The notes beneath the pieces were generated by a model, which was given only the letters and a program-made list of their open reading frames with translations, was not told the origin of the DNA and did no database searches. A DNA stretch of 28,426 bases, taken from assembly GCA_937890485.1 (NCBI GenBank), contig CALBXN010000189.1, positions 1 to 28,426 on the forward strand, written 5' to 3'. Every line of letters begins with the position of its first letter. The first letter of the stretch is position 1. Below, one piece after another: positions 17,653 through 25,175 of the stretch. This DNA is from an uncultured Treponema sp. Lineage in GTDB: Bacteria; Spirochaetota; Spirochaetia; Treponematales; Treponemataceae. The translations under genes and the position numbers were made by a program.

Positions 17653-18807
17653 CTATAACATTTGTTTTAGAATTTCATTAATTTTAGTAACTATATAAGT
17701 TACATCCGTATGTTGCATATAAGGATGCATAGGTAAACTTAATACCGAAGCACTCAATCGTTCTGTAACAGGACAATCTGCATTGGCACTAATCGTATTT
17801 GCATATGCACCTTGTTGATGCATAGGTTTTATATAATATACCATAGTTGGTATATCAAATTTTTTCAATTCTTTTTGTAAAGATTCTCTACTAATTTTAC
17901 TTGGAAGTTGAATGGTATATTGAGCCCAACTACTTAAAAAACCTTCTTGTATTTTTGGTAATACAACAATTTTATCTAATCCACAACTTTCAAATTCAGC
18001 TGTATAACATTCTGCTATTTTATTAATATCAGTAACTTCATAATCAATAAAGGCTTTTAATTTTACTTGAAGAATTGCAGCTTGTATTGTATCAAGACGA
18101 CTATTTAATCCTAATCTAATGTTATTATATTTGTCATCTCCATCTTTACCATGAACAGCTAAACTTCTTAACAAAGAAGCCCATTCATCATTATTTGTAA
18201 ACACAGCCCCACCATCACCATAACAACCTAAAGGTTTTGCAGGAAAGAAACTAGTTGTAGAAATATCACCAAAAGAACAAGCTCTTTTTCCTTTTATTTC
18301 TCCACCAAATCCTTGTGCACCATCTTCCAAAAGTAAAAGATTATATTTATTACAAATCATTTTAATTTTTTCATAATCTGCTGGTAATCCAAATAAATCT
18401 ACAGCAATTACTACTTTAGGAGTTAATTTTCCTTCTTTTATAACTTCTTCAATTGCTAACTCTAATCTTTGTGGATCTAAATTATAAGTTCTTTCATCTA
18501 CGTCCACAAAAATACATGTTGCTCCTTCTGCAGCAGGACATTCACCACTTGAAAAAAAAGTAAAATCTGGAACAAAAACTGCATCGCCAGACCCAATTCC
18601 CCAAACTTTTAATGCAAGTGTAATAGCATCAGTTCCATTTGCACAGGTAATACAATGTTTTACGCCAACATATTCTGCTAATTGCTTTTCTAATTCTTTT
18701 ACTTCAGGACCAGAAATATAACGAGCAGAAGCACACACCGATTGAATTTTTGATTCAATATCGTCTTTTAGAACTTGATATTGCTTTTTTAAGTCTCTAA
18801 ATTCCAT
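17653..18807 (-). CDS. wbpE: UDP-GlcNAc3NA-forming aminotransferase (WbpE-like, DegT family)
   Basis: This 384-residue PLP aminotransferase has MEFRDLKKQY at the start, CANGTDAITLALK at 55-67, EDGAQGFGG at 161-169, the PLP Lys191 in FFPAKPLGCYGDGG, and LGLNSRLDTIQAAIL near 232-246. In the WbpA-B-E-D-I pathway this enzyme puts an amino group on C3 of the 3-keto sugar made by WbpB, using glutamate. Its place directly between the WbpD and WbpA homologues, with gaps of only 3 and 11 bp, supports that role over a general sugar transaminase. AAGGA precedes the ATG at suitable spacing. It is cytoplasmic. Confidence 0.9.
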   Translation of the reverse strand: MEFRDLKKQYQVLKDDIESKIQSVCASARYISGPEVKELEKQLAEYVGVKHCITCANGTDAITLALKVWGIGSGDAVFVPDFTFFSSGECPAAEGATCIFVDVDERTYNLDPQRLELAIEEVIKEGKLTPKVVIAVDLFGLPADYEKIKMICNKYNLLLLEDGAQGFGGEIKGKRACSFGDISTTSFFPAKPLGCYGDGGAVFTNNDEWASLLRSLAVHGKDGDDKYNNIRLGLNSRLDTIQAAILQVKLKAFIDYEVTDINKIAECYTAEFESCGLDKIVVLPKIQEGFLSSWAQYTIQLPSKISRESLQKELKKFDIPTMVYYIKPMHQQGAYANTISANADCPVTERLSASVLSLPMHPYMQHTDVTYIVTKINEILKQML

Positions 18808-18810
18808 ATC

Positions 18811-19377
18811 TTATAATTCCTTTATAGAATCTGAATTTAATGAAAATTTTTTTCCACAAGTACATTCTAATTTATTATTTAGTACATTACCACAATTACA
18901 AACCCAACCAACTCTCTTAGCTGGAATTCCCATCATCAACCCATGAGCAGGGACATCTTTTGTTACAACAGCACCTGCTGCAATCAAAGCAAATTCACCT
19001 ATAGTATGACCACATACAATTGTAGAATTGGCACCAATTGATGCATCATGTTTTATCAAAGTTTTTTTGTATCCAACAGCTCCCTTAGGAAATCTTGCAC
19101 GAGGTGTTAAATCATTTGTAAAAACACATGAAGGACCACAAAAAACATAATCTTCTAATTCAACACCTTCATAAATGGAAACATTATTTTGAACTTTTAC
19201 AAAATTCCCAATAACAACATTGTTAGACACATTTACATTTTGACCAAAGGAACAATTTTTTCCTATTTTTGCACCTTTTTGAATATGAGAAAAATGCCAA
19301 ATTTTTGTATTTTCACCAATTTCAACACCTTCATCTACATATGAAGATTCGTGTACAAAATAATTAGTCTCTGACAT
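18811..19377 (-). CDS. wbpD: UDP-GlcNAc3NA N-acetyltransferase (WbpD-like, left-handed beta-helix)
   Basis: This protein of about 188 residues is built of hexapeptide repeats (for example IGENTKIW, IGKNCSFGQ, IGNFVKVQ, and later IGANSTIVCG and IGEFALIAAG) that form a left-handed beta-helix. NDLTPRARFP is near 89-98 and GIPAKRVGW follows the helix. The C-terminus carries CNCG...CTCG, a probable zinc ribbon seen in WbpD/WlbB relatives. It acetylates the 3-amino group with acetyl-CoA. I start at ATG 19377, since AAAGGA is about 10 bases upstream; an in-frame TTG two codons earlier would sit too close to it. The gene overlaps the 3' end of wbpB by 14 bp. The low number of genes between pathway steps suggests a co-inherited block. 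Confidence 0.9.
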   Translation of the reverse strand: MSETNYFVHESSYVDEGVEIGENTKIWHFSHIQKGAKIGKNCSFGQNVNVSNNVVIGNFVKVQNNVSIYEGVELEDYVFCGPSCVFTNDLTPRARFPKGAVGYKKTLIKHDASIGANSTIVCGHTIGEFALIAAGAVVTKDVPAHGLMMGIPAKRVGWVCNCGNVLNNKLECTCGKKFSLNSDSIKEL

Positions 19378-20455
19378 TATCAAAAAATCCTTTCATATCA
19401 GTACTAGCAAAATCTGTCAATGGTAATTTAACAGGAACTCCTGTTTTCATACTCTTATAGATTGCAAGAATCATTTCTAATGCATTACGACCAGAAACAG
19501 CATCTACATAAGGTTGTCGATTTGTATTAATTGCTTCTATCATATCAGCATATAAACTTGTATGACCATTCCCATAAACGTTGCTAGTTTGTTCTTCTAA
19601 ACCTTTATTTTCTTTATCAGCTTCTGTTTCGTCCTTGAAATCCCAAACATCAATATTATTTGTTGATTTTCCACCAAGTTTTACAGTTCCATTTTCACCA
19701 AATAAATACAAAGTCTCTTCGAGATTTTGAGGATATACATTTGTTGTACCTTCGATTGTTGCAACTGCTCCATTTTTAAAAGTAACAACTGCCATACCAA
19801 CATCTTCAGCTTCTAAATAATGATGTTGTTGCTGACGAGTTACTCCATAAACTGTATCAACTTCATTACCCATCATCCAACGAAGCAAATCAATTCCATG
19901 GATACATTGATTCATCAAACAACCACCATCTTCAGCCCATGTTCCACGCCAAGGAGCTTGTGTATAATAATCTTTATTTCTGTTCCATCTTACATGAATA
20001 GAACCATGAGATAGTTTTCCAAAACGACCTTCTTCAACAGCTTTTCTCATTTTTTGAACTGCCACATTAAATCTATTTTGATGACATGCAGAAACTTTTA
20101 CACCTTTTTCTTCACTTCTTTTAATAATTTCATTTGCATCAGAAATATTCATTGCCATTGGTTTTTCAATAATCACATTTATACCATGATCAATACAATA
20201 AAGTGCAATTTCAGCATGAATACCAGATGGAGTAGCAATCGCAACAAGATCCAAATCAGGATGATTAGCAATCATATCTTTGTAATCAGTGTATCTCTTT
20301 ATTGAAACTTCTTTTTCAAGATTATGTTTAGATAAAAGTTTTTCAATGTTTTCTAAATCAACATCACATGCTGCAACAAATTCTAGTCCATTATTAAGAA
20401 CTGCTTTTACATGATTTGTAGCAATTCTTCCACATCCAATTAATGCATATTTCAT
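19364..20455 (-). CDS. wbpB: UDP-GlcNAcA 3-dehydrogenase (WbpB-like, Gfo/Idh/MocA family)
   Basis: This 363-residue NAD-dependent oxidoreductase has GCGRIATNH at 7-15, TPSGIHAE near 75-82, the EKPMAMN motif at 97-103 with the catalytic Lys98, and RWNRNKDYYTQAPWRGTW around 155-172, which is typical of WbpB/WlbA enzymes. GGCLMNQCIHGIDLLRW with the active-site His follows. It oxidises C3 of UDP-GlcNAcA to give the 3-keto sugar for WbpE. It is the first gene of the minus-strand polysaccharide locus: a strong AAGGAG lies 7 bases before the ATG, and upstream is 377 bp with no minus-strand gene. The locus promoter is therefore expected in 20456-20800. Confidence 0.92.
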   Translation of the reverse strand: MKYALIGCGRIATNHVKAVLNNGLEFVAACDVDLENIEKLLSKHNLEKEVSIKRYTDYKDMIANHPDLDLVAIATPSGIHAEIALYCIDHGINVIIEKPMAMNISDANEIIKRSEEKGVKVSACHQNRFNVAVQKMRKAVEEGRFGKLSHGSIHVRWNRNKDYYTQAPWRGTWAEDGGCLMNQCIHGIDLLRWMMGNEVDTVYGVTRQQQHHYLEAEDVGMAVVTFKNGAVATIEGTTNVYPQNLEETLYLFGENGTVKLGGKSTNNIDVWDFKDETEADKENKGLEEQTSNVYGNGHTSLYADMIEAINTNRQPYVDAVSGRNALEMILAIYKSMKTGVPVKLPLTDFASTDMKGFFDNVRD

Positions 20456-20785
20456 ATATACACTCCTTAAAAAATATATTCAAATTTATGTATAAAATAT
20501 TTAAATCTAAAGTATATAAAATAATTTTATACTATAAAGTTTATAAATCAACATTTATTTTAACTGAACTGTACAAAAAAAATAAACCCTATCAAGAAAA
20601 AAATCTACTTTTTTTACATCTTTTAACTAATAAAAGCACTTTTTTTTACAATTCATAAATAAAATTATTGAATATTGGTTCCATCCATTCCAATTACTAT
20701 ACATACAATAATATTTTTTACAAATATATTAATAAAAAAATATAATTTTTTTTCAAAATATTATAAAAAACTCAAATTTTAAACT

Positions 20786-20791
20786 TATAAT
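20786..20791 (+). promoter_or_regulatory. Candidate -10 box for the small Cys protein gene
   Basis: A perfect TATAAT lies about 41 bases before the ATG of the small gene at 20833. No good -35 hexamer is found at 16-19 bp spacing (the closest is TTATAA). Because the surrounding DNA is very AT-rich, chance matches are frequent. It would produce a leader of roughly 35 bases carrying the AAGGAG site. Confidence 0.3.
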
Positions 20792-20820
20792 AAATATATA
20801 TGATTCTTAAATCAAAAAAA

Positions 20821-20826
20821 AAGGAG
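20821..20826 (+). promoter_or_regulatory. Ribosome binding site that decides the small-protein start
   Basis: AAGGAG is followed by a 6-base spacer (TTTACC) and ATG at 20833. The longer reading from ATG 20800 has no such site and would translate through the ribosome binding site itself. Confidence 0.75.
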
Positions 20827-20832
20827 TTTACC

Positions 20833-21021
20833 ATGTTTAATTTTATGAAACAAAAAAAGGAACAATCAAAAATTTCTCCAATCGAATTATCAATTAATGA
20901 AACACTTGATAACTTTTCATTTCTATTTACAGCACATTGTTTTAACAAAGAAACTTGTACTCGAAAACTAAAAAGACATAACAAAGGTTGTTTACAGTTT
21001 TGTAAAAGAATTTTAAACTAA
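20833..21021 (+). CDS. Small 62-residue basic cysteine-containing protein
   Basis: This small gene begins MFNFMKQKKEQSKISP and ends with a Cys/His region near the C-terminus (AHCFNKETC, then GCLQFCKR). The four cysteines follow the pattern C-x5-C-x10-C-x3-C, with His residues just before the first and between the second and third. Together with many Lys and Arg residues this could form a small zinc-binding or disulphide-linked domain. A near-ideal ribosome binding site AAGGAG (20821-20826) is 6 bases from ATG 20833, far better than for an upstream in-frame ATG at 20800. It lies alone between the polysaccharide locus and the winged-helix regulator, and I do not recognise it. It may be a nucleic-acid-binding or regulatory peptide, but that is inference. 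Confidence 0.65.
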   Translation: MFNFMKQKKEQSKISPIELSINETLDNFSFLFTAHCFNKETCTRKLKRHNKGCLQFCKRILN

Positions 21022-21024
21022 AAT

Positions 21025-21072
21025 AATATATTTGAAGTAGTGCATAAATAAGTATTTCACTTAAAATATATT
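21025..21072. terminator. Imperfect hairpin between convergent genes
   Basis: AATATATTT (21025-21033) pairs perfectly with AAATATATT (21064-21072), and GTG/CAC can pair further inside. The element lies between the small plus-strand gene and the convergent minus-strand regulator, whose stop it overlaps. Arms are nearly all A/T, so the stem is weak. A shared terminator is plausible but uncertain. Confidence 0.3.
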
Positions 21073-21613
21073 ACAATATAATGTCCATTATCTTACAGAA
21101 ATTATATTTATGTAAATTTTCTGGTATTTCATTTTCACTTACGGATTCAGATAAAAGTAATAAAGTGTTATTATCTACACTTTCTCCTTTATCAATTTTT
21201 TTTACATTTGAAAAGGATACATTATTTTTTTGACATGCATATTCAATGATAAAGGCAATATCATCTTCACCTAATAAAATAACATTTTGTATTCCATTAT
21301 TTTTTTTATTAGTTATGTATGACAGAATAAGTTCCTTATAGTCATAAACATTTTTTATAGTTCTCTTAATATAATTATAACTACGTTTTGCAACTTCTTT
21401 TAAACCTTCTGGTGTTAGAACATATCGAATATTTCTAGCAGAAATTTTATTCATATATATCCACCCTTTATCAGCAAAACGTTTTAAAATATTATTTGTC
21501 ATTCCTAAAGACATATTCAATGCTTTTGAAATATCTCTTTGAGAGGCATCTGGTGAGGATAATAATGTTTTATGCACATCTGATAAAAAAATCAAATCTT
21601 TGGGTGAATTCAT
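21071..21613 (-). CDS. Winged-helix (MarR-like) transcriptional regulator
   Basis: This 180-residue protein has an N-terminal winged helix-turn-helix. Residues 25-52 (QRDISKALNMSLGMTNNILK, then RFADKGWI) are the helix-turn-helix, followed by a wing with NIRYVLTPEGLKEVAKRS. This arrangement resembles the MarR-type regulators often found beside exopolysaccharide loci. The C-terminal part (about residues 85-180) reads like a small alpha/beta domain with NVILLGEDDIAFIIEYAC and NTLLLLSES strands, perhaps a ligand-sensing or partner domain; I cannot name it. No ribosome binding site is visible before the ATG at 21613. Sitting next to the wbpB promoter region, it is a good candidate regulator of the polysaccharide locus or of itself, but no target is shown by the sequence. 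Confidence 0.82.
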   Translation of the reverse strand: MNSPKDLIFLSDVHKTLLSSPDASQRDISKALNMSLGMTNNILKRFADKGWIYMNKISARNIRYVLTPEGLKEVAKRSYNYIKRTIKNVYDYKELILSYITNKKNNGIQNVILLGEDDIAFIIEYACQKNNVSFSNVKKIDKGESVDNNTLLLLSESVSENEIPENLHKYNFCKIMDIIL

Positions 21614-21904
21614 TGTAAATTAAAAAAAAGTGAAAAACAGACTATATTGAACTTAATCAATATAAAAATAGAGAAGATGTAAAGTTATAAAAATCATTTT
21701 GTGGCCGAAACACACTAAAAGTAAATATAACTAAATGTTCAACTTGTGAACATTTTATCATATAATTATTTTAAGTGCAAGTGTTTTATTACTTAACAAG
21801 TATAAATGAGTTTGTTTTTAGTAATTTATTTGAAATTATTGTAATTTTTCGCATCTACATACACCTATTGACTAAATTAATTTTTTAATTACACTTAATG
21901 GTGT
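21614..21904. other. Divergent intergenic region
   Basis: About 290 bp lie between the regulator (minus) and the TPR gene (plus). It holds one perfect inverted repeat (see 21733-21755) and a candidate plus-strand promoter near the TPR gene: TTGACT (21868-21873) and TACACT (21890-21895) with a 16-bp spacer. That would start transcription only a few bases before ATG 21905. No ribosome binding site precedes that ATG. No coding frame with a ribosome binding site was seen. Confidence 0.5.
21733..21755. promoter_or_regulatory. Perfect 9-bp inverted repeat, candidate operator
   Basis: AAATGTTCA (21733-21741) and TGAACATTT (21747-21755) are exact reverse complements separated by five bases (ACTTG). 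A 23-bp dyad of this form between a winged-helix regulator and a divergent gene is a typical operator geometry. An alternative is a weak hairpin terminator, because a T-rich but interrupted stretch follows. No second copy was noticed in the window. Confidence 0.4.
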
Positions 21905-22693
21905 ATGAAATTACGAAGAATAAAAGTTGTATTTTTACAATATTTATTTTTATTTACTCTTTCAAACCTAGTTGCTCAAAGTGATTATAGTGAATCTTAT
22001 GATATATTAAGAGATTCTGTTTACAATAGTACAAATACAACAGAATCCAATGTACTAACACAATATAAAACTACTATTTCTTTAATTGAAAATGATAACA
22101 CAATAGAAAGTAATATAAAATTTTCTCAATGTGATTATCTAATGGGGCTTTATTATATAGATTTATCTAAAATACAAAAAGCAATAGAATATTTAGAATC
22201 ATCAATGAATTGGGCTGAAAAAGCAAATAAAATAAATCCTACAGCACAAGGATATCTTGCTTATGCTGAAAGTTTAGCACAAATTTGTCCAATAAAACCA
22301 ACTTCATTTTTAATTGCCAACGGATTAAAAGTTCCTTCTATTTCAAAAAAAGCATTAAAACTCGACAATAAACTTGGCGCTGCTCGTTATTTGATATGTA
22401 GTGTCATTGTATATTCTCCTAAACCATTAAAAAATTTAACAAAAGGAAAAAAAGTATTAAAACAAATATTAGAAAATGACAATCTTGATAAGGAAGATTG
22501 TTTTAATGTATATAAATCCTTTGGATATATTTATTATCAACAAAAAAATTTTACAGAAGCAGATATATGGCTAAAAAAAGCAGCGGAAATTTATCCCTAC
22601 AATAAATTTGTGCTAAGTATGCAAAATAGGGAGTATACAAAAGATGCTTTTGTTGATATTGAACCTGTAATTGATTCAATTTTAGAGGAGTAA
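21905..22693 (+). CDS. Exported TPR-containing protein
   Basis: This 262-residue protein has a basic N-terminus and a hydrophobic signal segment (residues 5-24), with a likely cleavage near LVAQS, so it is probably periplasmic or lipid-free secreted. The mature part consists of helical pairs resembling tetratricopeptide repeats: around 80-110 (CDYLMGLYYIDLSKIQKAIE), 115-160, 165-205 and clearly at 205-240 (GYIYYQQKNFTEADIWLKKA, then AEIYP). TPR proteins serve as protein-binding scaffolds. It is 7 bp upstream of the GT2 glycosyltransferase, so the two are probably expressed together and may act at the envelope. No ribosome binding site is visible and the promoter may give a very short leader. 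Its partner is unknown. Confidence 0.82.
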   Translation: MKLRRIKVVFLQYLFLFTLSNLVAQSDYSESYDILRDSVYNSTNTTESNVLTQYKTTISLIENDNTIESNIKFSQCDYLMGLYYIDLSKIQKAIEYLESSMNWAEKANKINPTAQGYLAYAESLAQICPIKPTSFLIANGLKVPSISKKALKLDNKLGAARYLICSVIVYSPKPLKNLTKGKKVLKQILENDNLDKEDCFNVYKSFGYIYYQQKNFTEADIWLKKAAEIYPYNKFVLSMQNREYTKDAFVDIEPVIDSILEE

Positions 22694-22700
22694 CGCACTT

Positions 22701-23849
22701 ATGGAAATTTATTCATTAATTTTAGTTATAGTTGGTGTATATTTCTTTGTATTTTCATTGCTAAACATTTTAAAAATAAAAAAAGATACAGTTGTCTCAA
22801 TGCCAAAAGAACAACCTTTTGTTTCTGTTTTAATTCCAGCAAGAAATGAAGAAAATAACATAAAAACTTGTATAGAATCATTTCTTAATCAATCATATGA
22901 AAACTACGAAATCTTAGTTTTAGATGATAATTCAACTGATAAAACCTATCAAATTGTAAAAAACTTAGCAAAACAAAATCCTGGAAAAATAAAACTTTAT
23001 TCAGGAAAACCCTTGCCAACAAATTGGAGAGGAAAGTCTTTTGCAATGCAACAACTTTTGAATTATGCAAAAGGTGAATATTACCTTTTTACTGATGCTG
23101 ATACAATTCATACCAAAGATTCTATTTCAATGATGATTGCAAACATATTAAAACATAAGGCTGATTTAGTTTCTGGATATATTGGTCAAAAAACAGTAAC
23201 ATTTGGTGAAAAAATCACAATTCCTCTTATTTATCTTTTAACAGGACTAGTAATTCCTTTATGGATGAATGCAAAATCTAAAATTTCAATTTTTTCTACT
23301 GCAATTGGCCAATACATTGGTGTTAGAGCAGAAGCTTTCAAAGCGATTGGTGGATATGAAAAATTAAAATCTTTTACAACAGAAGATGTTTATCTTGCAA
23401 GAGAAATGAAAAAGGCTGGATATAAAACAGTTTTTCTTGATTTTAAGAAAGCCGCAAGTTGTAGAATGTATGAAACTTACGAACAGTCAGTAAGAGGAAT
23501 AAGTAAAAACATCTTTGATTTTTTAGGAAAAAATCCTTTTGTTATGACTTTTATTATTTTGGCACTATTTTTCTTCCTTGTATTACCAATGCCTTTATGT
23601 GTAATACAACTTGTGGAACTATATACCAATAACACTCATTACATAGATACATTTACATTATCTTTAATTATAAATGTAACTCTTTGTTGCCTTTCTTGGT
23701 TAATGATATTTTTAACAAGAAAATTACCATTTTATATAGCATTTTTATTTCCAATTGTACACTTGAATTTATTGTACATTGCCCTTGTTTCTTGGATTCG
23801 TAGCGAACAAGGTAAAGGTTATGTTTGGAAGGGGAGATTAGTTTCCTAA
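22701..23849 (+). CDS. Membrane GT2 glycosyltransferase (CrtQ/CruC-like)
   Basis: This 382-residue inverting glycosyltransferase has one N-terminal transmembrane helix (residues 3-24), a cytoplasmic GT-A domain, and about three C-terminal transmembrane helices (about 278-302, 315-335 and 345-365). It has VSVLIPARNEENNI at 41-54, LDDNSTD with Asp75 and Asp76, FTDADT with the metal-binding DAD at 132-134, GQYIGVRAEAFKAIGGY, and the catalytic-base region TTEDVYLAREM. The layout matches GT2 proteins annotated as carotenoid or lipid glycosyltransferases, so a membrane-lipid acceptor is more likely than a soluble one. It sits outside the polysaccharide locus and points the other way, and it is paired with the TPR protein. 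The acceptor cannot be told from sequence. Confidence 0.88.
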   Translation: MEIYSLILVIVGVYFFVFSLLNILKIKKDTVVSMPKEQPFVSVLIPARNEENNIKTCIESFLNQSYENYEILVLDDNSTDKTYQIVKNLAKQNPGKIKLYSGKPLPTNWRGKSFAMQQLLNYAKGEYYLFTDADTIHTKDSISMMIANILKHKADLVSGYIGQKTVTFGEKITIPLIYLLTGLVIPLWMNAKSKISIFSTAIGQYIGVRAEAFKAIGGYEKLKSFTTEDVYLAREMKKAGYKTVFLDFKKAASCRMYETYEQSVRGISKNIFDFLGKNPFVMTFIILALFFFLVLPMPLCVIQLVELYTNNTHYIDTFTLSLIINVTLCCLSWLMIFLTRKLPFYIAFLFPIVHLNLLYIALVSWIRSEQGKGYVWKGRLVS

Positions 23850-23896
23850 AAATATAAAATTATCAGAATATAAAAATTTACAAAAGGAGATTATAA

Positions 23897-25147
23897 ATGG
23901 CAATCGCACAACATATAAAAGAATTAATGAACAGTAAAGGTGCATCTGTAATTAGAAAAATGTTTGAAGAGGGGATTCAATTAAAAGCTAAATTTGGAGA
24001 AGATAAAGTTTACGACTTTAGCTTAGGAAATCCTGATATGCCACCACCAGAGAAAATTTATCAAGTTGTTAATGAAATTGCAAAAGATAACTCAAATGAT
24101 AGACATGCATATATGCCAAATGCAGGTTACACAGAAACAAGAAAAGCAATGGCAGATAAAGTTAATTTAGAACAAGGTTTATCTAGTTCGGATGCTTTAA
24201 ATGAAAATCATGTGGTTATGTCAGTAGGAGCTGCAGGAGCTTTAAACAGTGTTTTTAAAGCAATCTTAAATATAGATGATGAAGTCATTGTTCCTGCTCC
24301 TTTTTTTGCAGAATACAGAAACTATGTAGCAAATTACAAAGGAAATCTTATTCCTGTAAAAAGTAAAAAAGATTTTTCACTTGATGTAGAGAATATTAAA
24401 AATGCTTTATCAAATAAAACAGCTGCTGTATTAATAAATTCACCAAATAATCCATCTGGAAAAATTTATTCAGAGTCAGAAATAAAAGAATTAGCTTCAA
24501 TTCTTAAAGAACATGGAAATAAAATAGGGCGAATGCCATACTTAATATGTGATGAACCTTATAGAGCAATTACCTATAACGGAAAAAAAGTTACAGCTGT
24601 TTTCCCTTCATATGATAATGCTGTTGTTGTAACTTCTTTTGCTAAAAATTTAAGTTTACCTGGTGAACGAATCGGTTTTATTGCAGTAAATCCTAAATGT
24701 GAAGACGCAAAGGAATTTATCGCTGCTTGTACTTTTACAACTAGAACTTTAGGATATGTAAATGCACCTGCTTTTTTTCAAAAAGTTGTTGCAAAATGTT
24801 GGAATGCTGATGTAGACTATTCTATATATACCAAGCGTTGTAAGATGATTACAGATGTTGTAAAAGATGCAGGAATAGAGTTTGTAGAACCAGAAGGTGC
24901 TTTTTACTTATTTTGTAAAGCACCATTACCAACTTTAGATGATAATAAAAACTTCATCATAAAAGATGGTGAAGATGAAATTTGTGACGAATTTGCATTT
25001 TGTGATCATTTGAAAAAATTTAACATTCTATGTGCTCCTGGTTCAGGATTTGGATGTCCAGGATATTTTAGAATGGCATTTTGCGTTTCTGAAAAAACAA
25101 TTACAAACTGTGCTGAATCTTTAAAAGAAGCAAAAAACACTTGGTAA
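23897..25147 (+). CDS. Class I/II pyridoxal-phosphate aminotransferase
   Basis: This 416-residue fold-type I aminotransferase has FSLGNPDMPPP at 41-51, GAAGALNSVFKA at 111-122, the INSPNNPSGKIY block at 180-191, CDEPYRAI with Asp219, and the PLP Lys250 in SFAKNLSLPGERIGF with the phosphate-binding Arg258. It probably exchanges amino groups between an amino acid and a 2-oxo acid, like aspartate or alanine aminotransferases. The C-terminal part is slightly longer than usual, with an acidic insert near 355-370 (DDNKNFIIKDGEDEICDE). A strong AAAGGAG lies 7-8 bases before the ATG. The following gene is glycogen synthase after 28 bp, but a functional link is not evident. Amino-acid substrate unknown. 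Confidence 0.9.
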   Translation: MAIAQHIKELMNSKGASVIRKMFEEGIQLKAKFGEDKVYDFSLGNPDMPPPEKIYQVVNEIAKDNSNDRHAYMPNAGYTETRKAMADKVNLEQGLSSSDALNENHVVMSVGAAGALNSVFKAILNIDDEVIVPAPFFAEYRNYVANYKGNLIPVKSKKDFSLDVENIKNALSNKTAAVLINSPNNPSGKIYSESEIKELASILKEHGNKIGRMPYLICDEPYRAITYNGKKVTAVFPSYDNAVVVTSFAKNLSLPGERIGFIAVNPKCEDAKEFIAACTFTTRTLGYVNAPAFFQKVVAKCWNADVDYSIYTKRCKMITDVVKDAGIEFVEPEGAFYLFCKAPLPTLDDNKNFIIKDGEDEICDEFAFCDHLKKFNILCAPGSGFGCPGYFRMAFCVSEKTITNCAESLKEAKNTW

Positions 25148-25175
25148 AATATCTTAATTTTCAGTAGGAGTATTT

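Larger units (their letters stand above)
20456..20832. other. AT-rich spacer expected to hold the polysaccharide-locus promoter
   Basis: About 377 bp separate wbpB (minus) from the small plus-strand gene. The stretch is extremely AT-rich and contains long A and T runs (for example near 20575-20582, 20597-20603, 20609-20615 and 20640-20647). Many TATA-like hexamers occur, so no minus-strand promoter can be picked with confidence. I see no coding frame with a ribosome binding site and no conserved JUMPstart-like element. The left part is the probable 5' untranslated leader of wbpB; the right part holds the candidate promoter of the small gene. Confidence 0.5.

Noticed and set aside
20620..20647. 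CTTTTA/TAAAAG hairpin followed by a T run
   Set aside because: Only six A/T-dominated pairs in a region full of A and T runs, and no gene ends nearby on the plus strand that it could terminate.
20800..20832. Upstream ATG as start of the small Cys protein
   Set aside because: The extension reads through the AAGGAG ribosome binding site and adds only a lysine-rich run without its own site.
20772..20984. Minus-strand open frame over the small Cys protein
   Set aside because: It overlaps the plus-strand gene that has a near-perfect ribosome binding site, and it has no such site itself.
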